From Clostridiaceae bacterium (lineage in GTDB: Bacteria > Bacillota > Clostridia > Lachnospirales > Lachnospiraceae): DNA of 55,971 nt. The position numbers and the translations under genes were made by a program. Of this stretch, positions 18,902 through 26,416 are shown piece after piece; position 1 is the stretch's first letter; every line of letters begins with the position of its first letter. The notes below the pieces were generated by a model. The model made no database searches. It saw nothing but the letters and a program-made list of their open reading frames with translations, and had not been told where the DNA came from. The stretch is from positions 1-55,971 of the forward strand of contig QXXC01000025.1 in the NCBI GenBank assembly GCA_009911305.1, written 5' to 3'.

Positions 18902-19483
18902 TTAATGGCTCACAATCACATGGTCAATCAGGCCATAGTCCATCGCTTCCTGAGCCGTCATATAATTATCTCGATCGGTATCTCTCTCAATGACTTCGTA
19001 TGGCTGACCGGTATTCGCTGCCAGGATCTCATTCAGCTTCTTCTTGGTCTGCAGGATTTTCTCCGCCACGATCTGTATCTCCGTGGCCTGGCCCCTCGCG
19101 CCGCCTGAGGGCTGATGGATCATCACCTCAGAATTGGGCAGGGCATAGCGCTTTCCCTTCGCGCCGCCTGCAAGCAGAAACGCGCCCATACTGGCGGCCA
19201 TGCCCAGGCAGATCGTGGAAACGTCGCACTTAATATAATTCATCGTGTCATAAATCGCCATCCCGGCCGTGACAGAGCCCCCCGGGCTGTTGATATAAAG
19301 GTTGATATCCTTTTTCGGATCCTCTGCCTCCAGAAATAAGAGCTGCGCCACTATCAGGCTCGCTGTTACGTCGCTCACCTCTTCCCCCAGGAAGATGATC
19401 CGATCCTTCAAAAGCCTGGAGTAGATATCATAGGAACGCTCTCCCCGGCTTGTCGATTCAAGGACATACGGAACTAAGCTCAT
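18902..19483 (-). CDS. clpP: ClpP, proteolytic subunit of Clp protease
   Basis: This 193-residue serine peptidase forms a double-heptamer chamber and works with ClpX. The catalytic triad is Ser98 (GMAASMGAF), His123 (VMIHQPSGG) and Asp172 (DTDRDNYM), at standard positions. [18 protein letters not shown] is the handle region. The gene lies 45 bp downstream of tig and adjoins clpX, the usual order tig-clpP-clpX. Confidence 0.97.
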   Translation of the reverse strand: MSLVPYVLESTSRGERSYDIYSRLLKDRIIFLGEEVSDVTASLIVAQLLFLEAEDPKKDINLYINSPGGSVTAGMAIYDTMNYIKCDVSTICLGMAASMGAFLLAGGAKGKRYALPNSEVMIHQPSGGARGQATEIQIVAEKILQTKKKLNEILAANTGQPYEVIERDTDRDNYMTAQEAMDYGLIDHVIVSH

Positions 19484-19528
19484 ATATGCCTCCTGTTCAA
19501 ATAAATACGTCTGCGGCTGTACCGCGCT

Positions 19529-20815
19529 TTAAACGAGCTTCGCCTCAGATACCAGGAAATCAACGGCTTCCTGTACCATCAGGTCTTCCTTAAGCTGCTC
19601 TATCTCGCGCTCGCCCATATTCTCCTTCATACGGGCCGGATCCATCTTATAGGATGCCGCCATCTTCTCAATCTCCTGATCCACCGCTTCGTCGGAGATC
19701 TGGATATTCTCAACCTCCGCCACCTTCTCAAGCACAAGCCTGGTGCGGATCCGCTTCTCCGCCTGCGGAGCCATCTGCTCCATAATCTTTTCCACCGTCA
19801 TGCCGGTGTACTTCATATAGTCATTGAAATTCAAACCCTGCCGGCGCAGATTGCGCGCATAATCCTCGACCATACCGCGGGCCTGCGTATCGATCATGGG
19901 CTGCGGAAGCTCCATCTGCGCGTTCTCTACTACCTTTTCAATCACGTTATTCTCGTTTGTCGTGGCAGCCTGGCGCTCCTTCCTCTCCTGGAGCTTTGCC
20001 CGGATATCGTCCTTATATTCAGCCAGCGTCTCAAAATCGGAAACCTCGCTTGCGAACTCGTCGTTGAGCTCCGGCAGCTCCGTCACCCGGATCTCCTTTA
20101 CCGTAACCTCAAAACGGGCCGGCTTTCCGGCGAGATCCGGCGCGTGATACGCCTCCGGGAAGGTGACAAGCACCTCGCAGGCCTCCCCGATCTTCTTTCC
20201 AATCAACTGCTCTTCAAAGGTGTCGATAAAGGAGTGGGAACCGATGGTCAGCTCATAATCCTCGCCTTCTCCGCCCTCGAACGCCTTGCCGTCGATAAAA
20301 CCCTTAAAATCAATCACGGTCTGATCGCCGTCCTGAACCGGGCGATCCTCCACGGAGATCAGTCTGCCGTTCTTCTCGCGATCCGCCTCAAGCTCCTTCT
20401 CCACGTCCTCGTCCGTCACTGCGGCCTCTGCCTTTGTCACCTCAATGCCCTTGTATTCCCCTAAGACCACCTCCGGCTTCACAGCCACTCTCGCCTCATA
20501 AATAAAGGGCTTGCCCTTCTCAATCTGTGTCACGGTGATATCCGGGGAGGATACGATAACCTCGCCGCACTCATCCATAGCCTTCGGGTAGGACTCATCG
20601 ATCAGTTCGTTCGCCGCCTCCTCAAAGAAAATGCCGGTTCCGTACATCTTTTCAATCATCATCTGCGGCGCTTTTCCTTTTCTGAAGCCGGGAATGTTGA
20701 ATCTTCCTTTATTGTGGTTGTAAGCTTTCCTGACCGCCGTCTCAAATTCCTGCGCCGGAACCTCGATGGTCAGCTTCGCCATGTTCTTTTCTAATTTTTC
20801 TACCTGTAAACTCAT
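19529..20815 (-). CDS. tig: Trigger factor, ribosome-associated chaperone and prolyl isomerase
   Basis: The 428-residue protein has three parts: a ribosome-binding N-terminus with the signature FNIPGFRKGKAP near residues 37-48, an FKBP-type peptidyl-prolyl isomerase domain (about 155-245; DGDQTVIDFKGFIDGKAFEGG), and the helical chaperone domain to the C-terminus. It binds nascent chains at the ribosome exit. GGAGGATCC lies upstream of the ATG. It heads the tig-clpP-clpX-lon-engB series under the promoter at 20883-20912. Confidence 0.96.
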   Translation of the reverse strand: MSLQVEKLEKNMAKLTIEVPAQEFETAVRKAYNHNKGRFNIPGFRKGKAPQMMIEKMYGTGIFFEEAANELIDESYPKAMDECGEVIVSSPDITVTQIEKGKPFIYEARVAVKPEVVLGEYKGIEVTKAEAAVTDEDVEKELEADREKNGRLISVEDRPVQDGDQTVIDFKGFIDGKAFEGGEGEDYELTIGSHSFIDTFEEQLIGKKIGEACEVLVTFPEAYHAPDLAGKPARFEVTVKEIRVTELPELNDEFASEVSDFETLAEYKDDIRAKLQERKERQAATTNENNVIEKVVENAQMELPQPMIDTQARGMVEDYARNLRRQGLNFNDYMKYTGMTVEKIMEQMAPQAEKRIRTRLVLEKVAEVENIQISDEAVDQEIEKMAASYKMDPARMKENMGEREIEQLKEDLMVQEAVDFLVSEAKLV

Positions 20816-20882
20816 TGTAGGGGATCCTCCTTAATTCTATATGTGAACCGCCATCCTGGCAGGCGTTGCACTTCAAGGTATC

Positions 20883-20912
20883 ATTATAGCATAGTCATTC
20901 GGTGAATGCCAG
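20883..20912 (-). promoter_or_regulatory. Extended -10 promoter for tig-clpPX-lon
   Basis: TATAAT (20888-20883) is perfect and preceded by TGC (extended -10); CTGGCA (20912-20907) is a weak -35 at 18 bp. CATTC-GGT-GAATG lies inside the spacer as a small dyad. I found no CIRCE or CtsR-like direct repeats, so heat regulation is not visible. Confidence 0.65.
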
Positions 20913-20935
20913 CAGAATTTGTGAAAATTTTTTCA

Positions 20936-21484
20936 TTAAACATACTGGATTGCGGCCTTAATCGCGGCCGCCTTCTCCCCGCTGACTAACAGCCGGATCA
21001 GCTCCAGCCCCAGATCCAGGGCGCATCCCAGGCCTTTGGCCGTCGTGACGGTTCCGTCTGTTACAACGGGATCCGTGGATATTTCCGCTCCGGCAAGCTC
21101 CGGTTCAAAGCCGGGGAAGCAGGTTGCTTTTCTTCCTTTTAAAAGGCCCAGACGGCCCAGGACGCTGGGGGCGGCGCAGATTGCGGCAAGGCGGCGTCCT
21201 TCCCGGTCTGCTTTGATGAGCTCGTCAGACAGGGCGGCGCATGCGGCGAGATTGTTTGTGCCGGGCATGCCGCCCGGAAGGAAGAGGACATCCGCTTCAC
21301 TGCAGTTTACCTCTGTGAGCAGCGCGTCGGTTCCGATACGAAAGCCGTGGGAGCCGGTGACTTCTTTTGTTCCGGTTATGGAAACCAGTGTTACCTGGAT
21401 CCCGGCGCGGACTAAGAGATCCGTTACCGCCAGGCATTCTACTTCTTCCAGCCCGTCGGCCAGAAATGCATAAACGTTTGACAT
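20936..21484 (-). CDS. DJ-1/PfpI family protein
   Basis: The 182-residue cytosolic protein belongs to the DJ-1 class. The nucleophilic Cys103 sits in the elbow AAICAAPSVLG, and an acidic partner lies in ADGLEEVE near residue 14. FLPGGMPGTNNL supplies the oxyanion region. Relatives act as glyoxalases, deglycases or redox-stress proteins; the exact activity cannot be told. AAGGAGG six bases before the ATG fixes the start, which means the gene overlaps the end of the PAP2 gene by 46 bp in another frame. Confidence 0.88.
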   Translation of the reverse strand: MSNVYAFLADGLEEVECLAVTDLLVRAGIQVTLVSITGTKEVTGSHGFRIGTDALLTEVNCSEADVLFLPGGMPGTNNLAACAALSDELIKADREGRRLAAICAAPSVLGRLGLLKGRKATCFPGFEPELAGAEISTDPVVTDGTVTTAKGLGCALDLGLELIRLLVSGEKAAAIKAAIQYV

Positions 21485-22104
21485 GATTTTCCTCCTTTAT
21501 ATATGGATGCAGCGGCTGTCAGCGACAGGCTCAGCAGCCAGCCGCAGAGCACGTCGATGACGGAGTGCTGTTTGATAAACACGGTCGAGACGCAGATCGC
21601 CGCTGTGATGAAAAGGGACAGCATGCGGATGCCGGTTCGTTTTCCCAGTGACCGGGAGCGGCAAAGGCTTAAGTGAACGGCCGCCGTGCTTGATACATGG
21701 ATCGAGGGGCAGACGTTGCAGGGCGGATCGATGCTCCTCAGGAGCCGGACGAGATCCGCGCAGAAATTGTCTGCTGTGATTTCCCTGCGCAGATCCAGGC
21801 CGTTGGGCCAGACGGCGTAGACAGCAAGGCACAGCGTCGCTCCGGTAAACATAATGAAGCACAGCTCCAGGTAGGCCGCCCTGTCTCGGAGCATGAAAAA
21901 AAGCATGCAGGCCGGAACCCAGAGATACCACAGCGCATATGGCAGGACGAACCATTCGTTAAACGGGATCCAGTCGTCTGCCGCGCAGCGGATGATCACC
22001 TTCGGCTCTGCCGGCGCGGCCTCCAGCGCAAAAAATCCGGCAAGAAAGACGAACAGGTAGAGGCCGGCCAGGCAATATTTGTGTTCTTTGATCCACAGGC
22101 GCAT
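21439..22104 (-). CDS. PAP2-superfamily membrane phosphatase
   Basis: The 221-residue protein has about six hydrophobic helices (CLAGLYLFVFLAGFFAL; VLPYALWYLWVPACMLFFML; LCFIMFTGATLCLAVYAV; MLSLFITAAICVSTVFI and more). PAP2 motifs are present in variant form: CPSIHVSS for the SGH-type motif and KQHSVIDVLCG for the final His/Asp motif. Relatives dephosphorylate membrane lipids or transfer phosphoinositol groups. The C-terminus overlaps DJ-1 by 46 bp, suggesting translational coupling. Confidence 0.85.
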   Translation of the reverse strand: MRLWIKEHKYCLAGLYLFVFLAGFFALEAAPAEPKVIIRCAADDWIPFNEWFVLPYALWYLWVPACMLFFMLRDRAAYLELCFIMFTGATLCLAVYAVWPNGLDLRREITADNFCADLVRLLRSIDPPCNVCPSIHVSSTAAVHLSLCRSRSLGKRTGIRMLSLFITAAICVSTVFIKQHSVIDVLCGWLLSLSLTAAASIYKGGKSCQTFMHFWPTGWKK

Positions 22105-22126
22105 CGTAATTCCTCAATTCTTATTT

Positions 22127-22155
22127 TTGACTTTCTCATCTGTAACTGCTATACT
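22127..22155 (+). promoter_or_regulatory. Promoter for the CYTH gene
   Basis: TTGACT (22127-22132), a 17-bp spacer and TATACT (22150-22155) with upstream TGC. Transcription would start near 22162, about 90 nt before the start codon at 22251. The leader holds the small hairpin CCGCC-GCCATCT-GGCGG. Confidence 0.75.
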
Positions 22156-22250
22156 GTGATTATGATTTCCCCCTTACACGCTCTGACCGCCGCCATCTGG
22201 CGGTTCTGGCATGTACCTGCTGTGATTCGCCAAAAGAAAGGATGCCATCT

Positions 22251-22697
22251 ATGGAAATTGAACGCAAATACCTTATCATGACCCCTCCAAAGGATCTTTC
22301 TCAGTACCCCTTCCGCCAGATCGAGCAGGCTTATTTATGCACATCCCCTGTCGTACGCATCAGGCGGGAGGATCATTCCTTTTACCTGACCTACAAGTCA
22401 AAGGGGCTGCTGGCCCGGGAGGAGTATAACCTTCCTCTGGATGAAGCGTCGTATCTCCACCTTCTGGAAAAGGCGGACGGACGGATCCTGCGCAAGAAGC
22501 GGTATCTGATTCCCCTTGCCGGCACTCCTTACACGATTGAGCTCGATGTCTTTGAGGGGGACTGCCAGGGGCTTATCCTCGCCGAGGTCGAATTTCCGAA
22601 TGAGCAGGAGGCGCTTGCATTTACCGCGCCTGACTGGTTTTCAAGGGATGTCACCTTCAGCGGGGAATACCAGAACAGCCGGCTTGCCATGCAGTAA
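22251..22697 (+). CDS. CYTH-domain (triphosphate tunnel metalloenzyme) protein
   Basis: The 148-residue protein carries the signature EIERKYL at its N-terminus and alternating charged strands (VVRIRREDHSFYLTYKSKG, EYNLPLDE, LRKKRYLIPL, TIELDVFEGDCQGL, AEVEFPNEQEA) that line the tunnel in this fold. Family members cleave triphosphates or inorganic polyphosphate with divalent metal; the substrate here is unknown. The ATG at 22251 follows AAAGGA at eight bases; an ATG at 22242 has no proper site. It is a single gene. Confidence 0.88.
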   Translation: MEIERKYLIMTPPKDLSQYPFRQIEQAYLCTSPVVRIRREDHSFYLTYKSKGLLAREEYNLPLDEASYLHLLEKADGRILRKKRYLIPLAGTPYTIELDVFEGDCQGLILAEVEFPNEQEALAFTAPDWFSRDVTFSGEYQNSRLAMQ

Positions 22698-22726
22698 ATG
22701 TCTGACGGCAGCAGAGCCCTGCGCCT

Positions 22727-22945
22727 CTATTTATTTAAAAGCCCTAACACAATCACAGCTATAAAGAGAGCGGCCATCACACCGATAAATAGGTCCATGG
22801 TCCGTACCGACACGTGAACATGGTCATAAAGCCGCTCCTTAAGCGTTTTCTCCCGCAGGACTTCAAGCTCCCTGCGCAGCGCCTCATTTTCCTCCTCCAG
22901 ACGGCGCTTTTCTTCTTCCTCCGGCCTCTTCTCTGATTCGCTCAT
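22727..22945 (-). CDS. Small coiled-coil protein with C-terminal membrane anchor (72 aa)
   Basis: Residues 5-42 are almost wholly Glu, Arg, Lys and Leu (EEEEKRRLEEENEALRRELE), a clear coiled coil. Residues 51-70 are a hydrophobic helix (MDLFIGVMAALFIAVIVLGL), so the protein is probably tail-anchored. AAAGGAG lies eight bases before the ATG at 22945. The family is not recognised. It lies 94 bp downstream of the SNF2 helicase gene and may be in its operon. Confidence 0.7.
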   Translation of the reverse strand: MSESEKRPEEEEKRRLEEENEALRRELEVLREKTLKERLYDHVHVSVRTMDLFIGVMAALFIAVIVLGLLNK

Positions 22946-23038
22946 GTATACGCTCCTTTCCCGGACCATGAATCTCTGCAGCAGCTCAGGCAATCCGGAC
23001 TGCTGTGACGATTGGCAATAACCGATCGGTCTGCACGG

Positions 23039-26000
23039 TCATGAATGTTTCAAAATTTCCAGCAGTTCCTCCCTCGTAAAGCTTCCGTTCTCCATCCCTT
23101 CGCCTAAAAGCACCTGATCCGCCAGCTCGCGCTTGGCCTCCTGCATCTTTACGATCTGCTCCTCGATGCTTTCGCGGGCGATCAGGCGGTACACGGATAC
23201 GACCTGCTTCTGGCCGATACGGTGAGCCCGGTCTGTAGCCTGGTTCTGGACAGCCAGATTCCACCAGGGGTCAAAATGGATGACAATATCCGCTGCCGTT
23301 AAGTTTAAGCCCGTGCCCCCTGCCTTCAGCGAAATGCAGAATACTGAGGTCTGATCCGTATTGAAGGCCTGCGCCAGGCGCACGCGCTCTGCCTTTGGCG
23401 TGGCGCCGGTCAGGGAGTACCAGGAGATATGTTCCTCGGTAAGCCGGTCCTCCAGGCGCTCCAGCATGGCCGTAAACTGGGAGAAGAGCAGGATCTTGTG
23501 GCCGCCCTCCACACCGTTTCGGATCAGCTCCATACAGAGCTCTGTTTTAGCGCTTTTCCCCCTGTAGTCCTCGTATACCAGCGCAGGATCACAGCAGATT
23601 TCCCGCAGGAGCGTAAGCTGGCTCAAAATCTGGATGCGGGAATGGTTGAACTCCTCTTTGGTCTGCTTTTCCAGCATCCGGCGCAGGTTCCCCACATTGG
23701 TCCGGTACAGCTTAAGCTGCTCGCCCTCCATGGCGCTGGCCATATTTTTCTCCAGCTTGTCCGGAAGCTCCTTCAAAACATCCTTTTTCAGCCTTCTCAG
23801 CACAAAAGGACGGATCATGCGCTGCAGGCGCGCGAGCACGTCCTTTCCCTGTTCCCCGGCTGCCGGGAGCTCATAGCGCTTGCGGAAGGCCGGATAGGAG
23901 TACAGAAAGCCCGGAAGCAGGAAATCAAACAGGCTCCACAGCTCGCTCAGCCTGTTTTCAATCGGGGTTCCCGTGAGCGCCGCGCGGAATACGCTGTGGA
24001 CCGCTTTTACGGCTTTGGCCGCCTGCGTCCCCTGGTTTTTAATGTACTGCGCCTCGTCGATGATCTGGCAGGAAAATTCCAGGCCCTCATAGAGCTCGAT
24101 ATCACGCTTGAGCAGGTCATAGGATGTAATCAGCACATCGCAGTCCGCGGCTGATTCAATCAGGGCCCTGCGCTCCGCCGCGCTGCCCGCGGCCAATGCC
24201 ACGGAAAGCTCCGGCGCAAAGCGCCTCAGCTCCTCCCGCCAGTTATAGACCAGGGAGGCGGGCGTGATCACCAGGGCAAAGCGACGCCCGGCGGGACGCG
24301 TTTCCTCTTTCTCCGAGAGCAGGAAGGCGATCACCTGCAGCGTCTTTCCAAGCCCCATATCGTCGGCCAGAACACCGCCCAGCCCGTTTTGCTTCAGGTT
24401 CTTGAGCCACAGAAAACCATAATTCTGATAGGAGCGCAGGACGGACTCCAGAGACGCCGGCAGCGGGAAATCGTGGTATTCCACATTCTTCATGCCGCGC
24501 AGAAAGGAGCGGCATTTCGCATCCTCCCGCGTCTCCACCTGCTCGCTCTCCCTCACGGCATCGTCCAGGTAAAGCGCCCGGTACGCAGGCAGGCGGACAT
24601 CTCCCTTTTTCATCTGGGCATCCGTCAGGTTTAAATCCTCCCGGATGGTGTGGAGCGTACTCAGGGAGTCCCCCTGCTCCATATCCAGGAAGCTCCCGTC
24701 CTTTAAGCGGTAATATCTGCGCTTCCGATCATAATGGGACAGGATCTCCTCGATCTCCTCCCGCTCCATCTCCTCCGCCTCATAGGCAAACCGCAGAAAG
24801 CCGCGGTTGATGGACAGGCTGACCGTCACGCGCGGCTGCCGGCGGATCCGCAGGCGCCGGAAGGCGTCTGTGGCAAAGACCTCTCCCCGGCTCTCCAGAA
24901 GCGGGGCAACGCCGGAGAGGAAGCCGTAAATCCCCTCCTCTCCTTCCACCAGAACCGTCTGCCCGTCTTTCGCGCTGTCCCGCCACTCTGCCAGAAGCGC
25001 GGCTGTCTCCACCTCCGCCGCGCGATCCCGCTGTAAAATCTCCGTGGTATTGTCAAACAGCCCGAACTCACGCTTTTCCTTCTCCTCGCCATACACGGCC
25101 AGGGCGCGGCAGGACACCGCATCCTCCCCCGGGCGGTCCAGATAGAACTGGAAGCGCACCGGGAGAACCCCATACGAAGCCTCGTCAAATGCTTCACAAT
25201 CGCAGGCAAAATTCTTCTCAAGCCGCGGCAGAAGCTCACGGCAGAAGGCCGGGACGTCCGATTTATGGATAAACATGTCCTGGCGCCTTTTATCCTCCAG
25301 AAAATACAGGAAATCCAGGGAAGGGCGCACATCCCGCACGTTTTCAATATAAATAGAAGCATCCATGATCGTCACGACATACGAGCTGCCTATAAATGTG
25401 CGCATGGGCGACGTTTTCAGGACGATACCGTCCTTGTCCCCGCAGATGGCCAGCCGGCGCGGCGCAGGCCCCTGGAGCATCCTGCAGGACAGGGCAGTTC
25501 CGTCCAGCATGACGGACAGCTCCGTCCCGCGGTATGCCAGCAGAAACCTTGCAAACACATCCTCTGTCAGCGTCGCCGAGCGGTTGGCCACATTGTTGTA
25601 GCGAAGGGATGAAAGGTTGCTCACCCGCTGCCTGGCCCAGCTCACCACCTCCATCACAAGAGGCTGCGAATCCTCCTCAAACGCATCGATGGTATGGACA
25701 AAGCTTAAATTCTTTCCGTATTCATATAAATCCTTCCTGAGGCAGTTCGCCGCAAACGCATACACATCCTTTATCACATACAGCCGCCCCGCGCCGAGCT
25801 TGAACTCCACAGACAGACGGCTGCCCCTCACCGTAAAATACGGCTCCAGACTCACCCTTCCATGCAGTTCGCCGTGTCCAAGCAGGGCAGAACGGCTTTT
25901 CAGCTCTGTTTCCAGAAAACGCTTGAATTCCGGCGTCGTCGCCCGTTCGGAAGCGCCCTTCGCGCCGCTTTTTTCCTGACCCGGCTTGACCGCCGGACCG

Positions 26001-26320
26001 GGCAGGCCGTCCCTGTCCTGGAATTCCTCCATATCCATACATTTTATAAGAACAGCCGCACAGTGCTTACAGATCCCCTGATACTCCATGAACGCAGGAC
26101 AACTGCAGGATATCCGCTTTACCTTTTCTTCCGCGCGGTTATAGCTCCCGAACACTCTGTATGGCTGCTTCCGGCTTCCCCTCACCCTGGCCTCGAAATC
26201 AATCATGGACGGCGTTGCGGAAATTCTGAAATTTACCACCGCATTCTCCTGCGCAATCATCCGGCCCCGCAGCCAGAACTGAGGGAGGCACAGGGACTTA
26301 ATGTATTTTTCTGTCAGCAT
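23039..26320 (-). CDS. SWIM zinc-finger SNF2-family helicase
   Basis: The 1093-residue protein has an N-terminal SWIM zinc finger with Cys72, Cys74, Cys84 and His86 (CSCPAFMEYQGICKHC), a long middle region of the bacterial SNF2 type, and a full Swi2/Snf2 ATPase: motif I LADDMGLGKTLQ, Ia ITPASLVYNW, II IIDEAQYIKN, III ALTGTPIENR, and helicase C with FSQFTAMLERLE, SLKAGGTGLNLT and QATDRAHRIGQ. Such enzymes translocate on duplex DNA; their bacterial roles (transcription, repair or defence) vary. The start at 26320 follows AAGGA at ten bases, preferred to 26356. Confidence 0.92.
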   Translation of the reverse strand: MLTEKYIKSLCLPQFWLRGRMIAQENAVVNFRISATPSMIDFEARVRGSRKQPYRVFGSYNRAEEKVKRISCSCPAFMEYQGICKHCAAVLIKCMDMEEFQDRDGLPGPAVKPGQEKSGAKGASERATTPEFKRFLETELKSRSALLGHGELHGRVSLEPYFTVRGSRLSVEFKLGAGRLYVIKDVYAFAANCLRKDLYEYGKNLSFVHTIDAFEEDSQPLVMEVVSWARQRVSNLSSLRYNNVANRSATLTEDVFARFLLAYRGTELSVMLDGTALSCRMLQGPAPRRLAICGDKDGIVLKTSPMRTFIGSSYVVTIMDASIYIENVRDVRPSLDFLYFLEDKRRQDMFIHKSDVPAFCRELLPRLEKNFACDCEAFDEASYGVLPVRFQFYLDRPGEDAVSCRALAVYGEEKEKREFGLFDNTTEILQRDRAAEVETAALLAEWRDSAKDGQTVLVEGEEGIYGFLSGVAPLLESRGEVFATDAFRRLRIRRQPRVTVSLSINRGFLRFAYEAEEMEREEIEEILSHYDRKRRYYRLKDGSFLDMEQGDSLSTLHTIREDLNLTDAQMKKGDVRLPAYRALYLDDAVRESEQVETREDAKCRSFLRGMKNVEYHDFPLPASLESVLRSYQNYGFLWLKNLKQNGLGGVLADDMGLGKTLQVIAFLLSEKEETRPAGRRFALVITPASLVYNWREELRRFAPELSVALAAGSAAERRALIESAADCDVLITSYDLLKRDIELYEGLEFSCQIIDEAQYIKNQGTQAAKAVKAVHSVFRAALTGTPIENRLSELWSLFDFLLPGFLYSYPAFRKRYELPAAGEQGKDVLARLQRMIRPFVLRRLKKDVLKELPDKLEKNMASAMEGEQLKLYRTNVGNLRRMLEKQTKEEFNHSRIQILSQLTLLREICCDPALVYEDYRGKSAKTELCMELIRNGVEGGHKILLFSQFTAMLERLEDRLTEEHISWYSLTGATPKAERVRLAQAFNTDQTSVFCISLKAGGTGLNLTAADIVIHFDPWWNLAVQNQATDRAHRIGQKQVVSVYRLIARESIEEQIVKMQEAKRELADQVLLGEGMENGSFTREELLEILKHS

Positions 26321-26354
26321 ATGTTTGATCCTTTTCGTGATTTGTAATACACAC

Positions 26355-26383
26355 ATTATAGACGGTCAGGAGGGAATGTGCAA
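26355..26383 (-). promoter_or_regulatory. Promoter for the SNF2 gene
   Basis: TATAAT (26360-26355) is perfect; TTGCAC (26383-26378) is a weak -35 at 17 bp. It lies in the 96-bp gap after valS, about 35 nt before the start codon. Confidence 0.6.
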
Positions 26384-26416
26384 TCTGTTATGGAAAGATT
26401 TGCGGCGCTGCAGCTT

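Noticed and set aside
20816..20935. Search for CIRCE or CtsR operators before tig-clpP
   Set aside because: No TTAGCACTC inverted repeats or tandem heptad repeats found; only a small CATTC/GAATG dyad.
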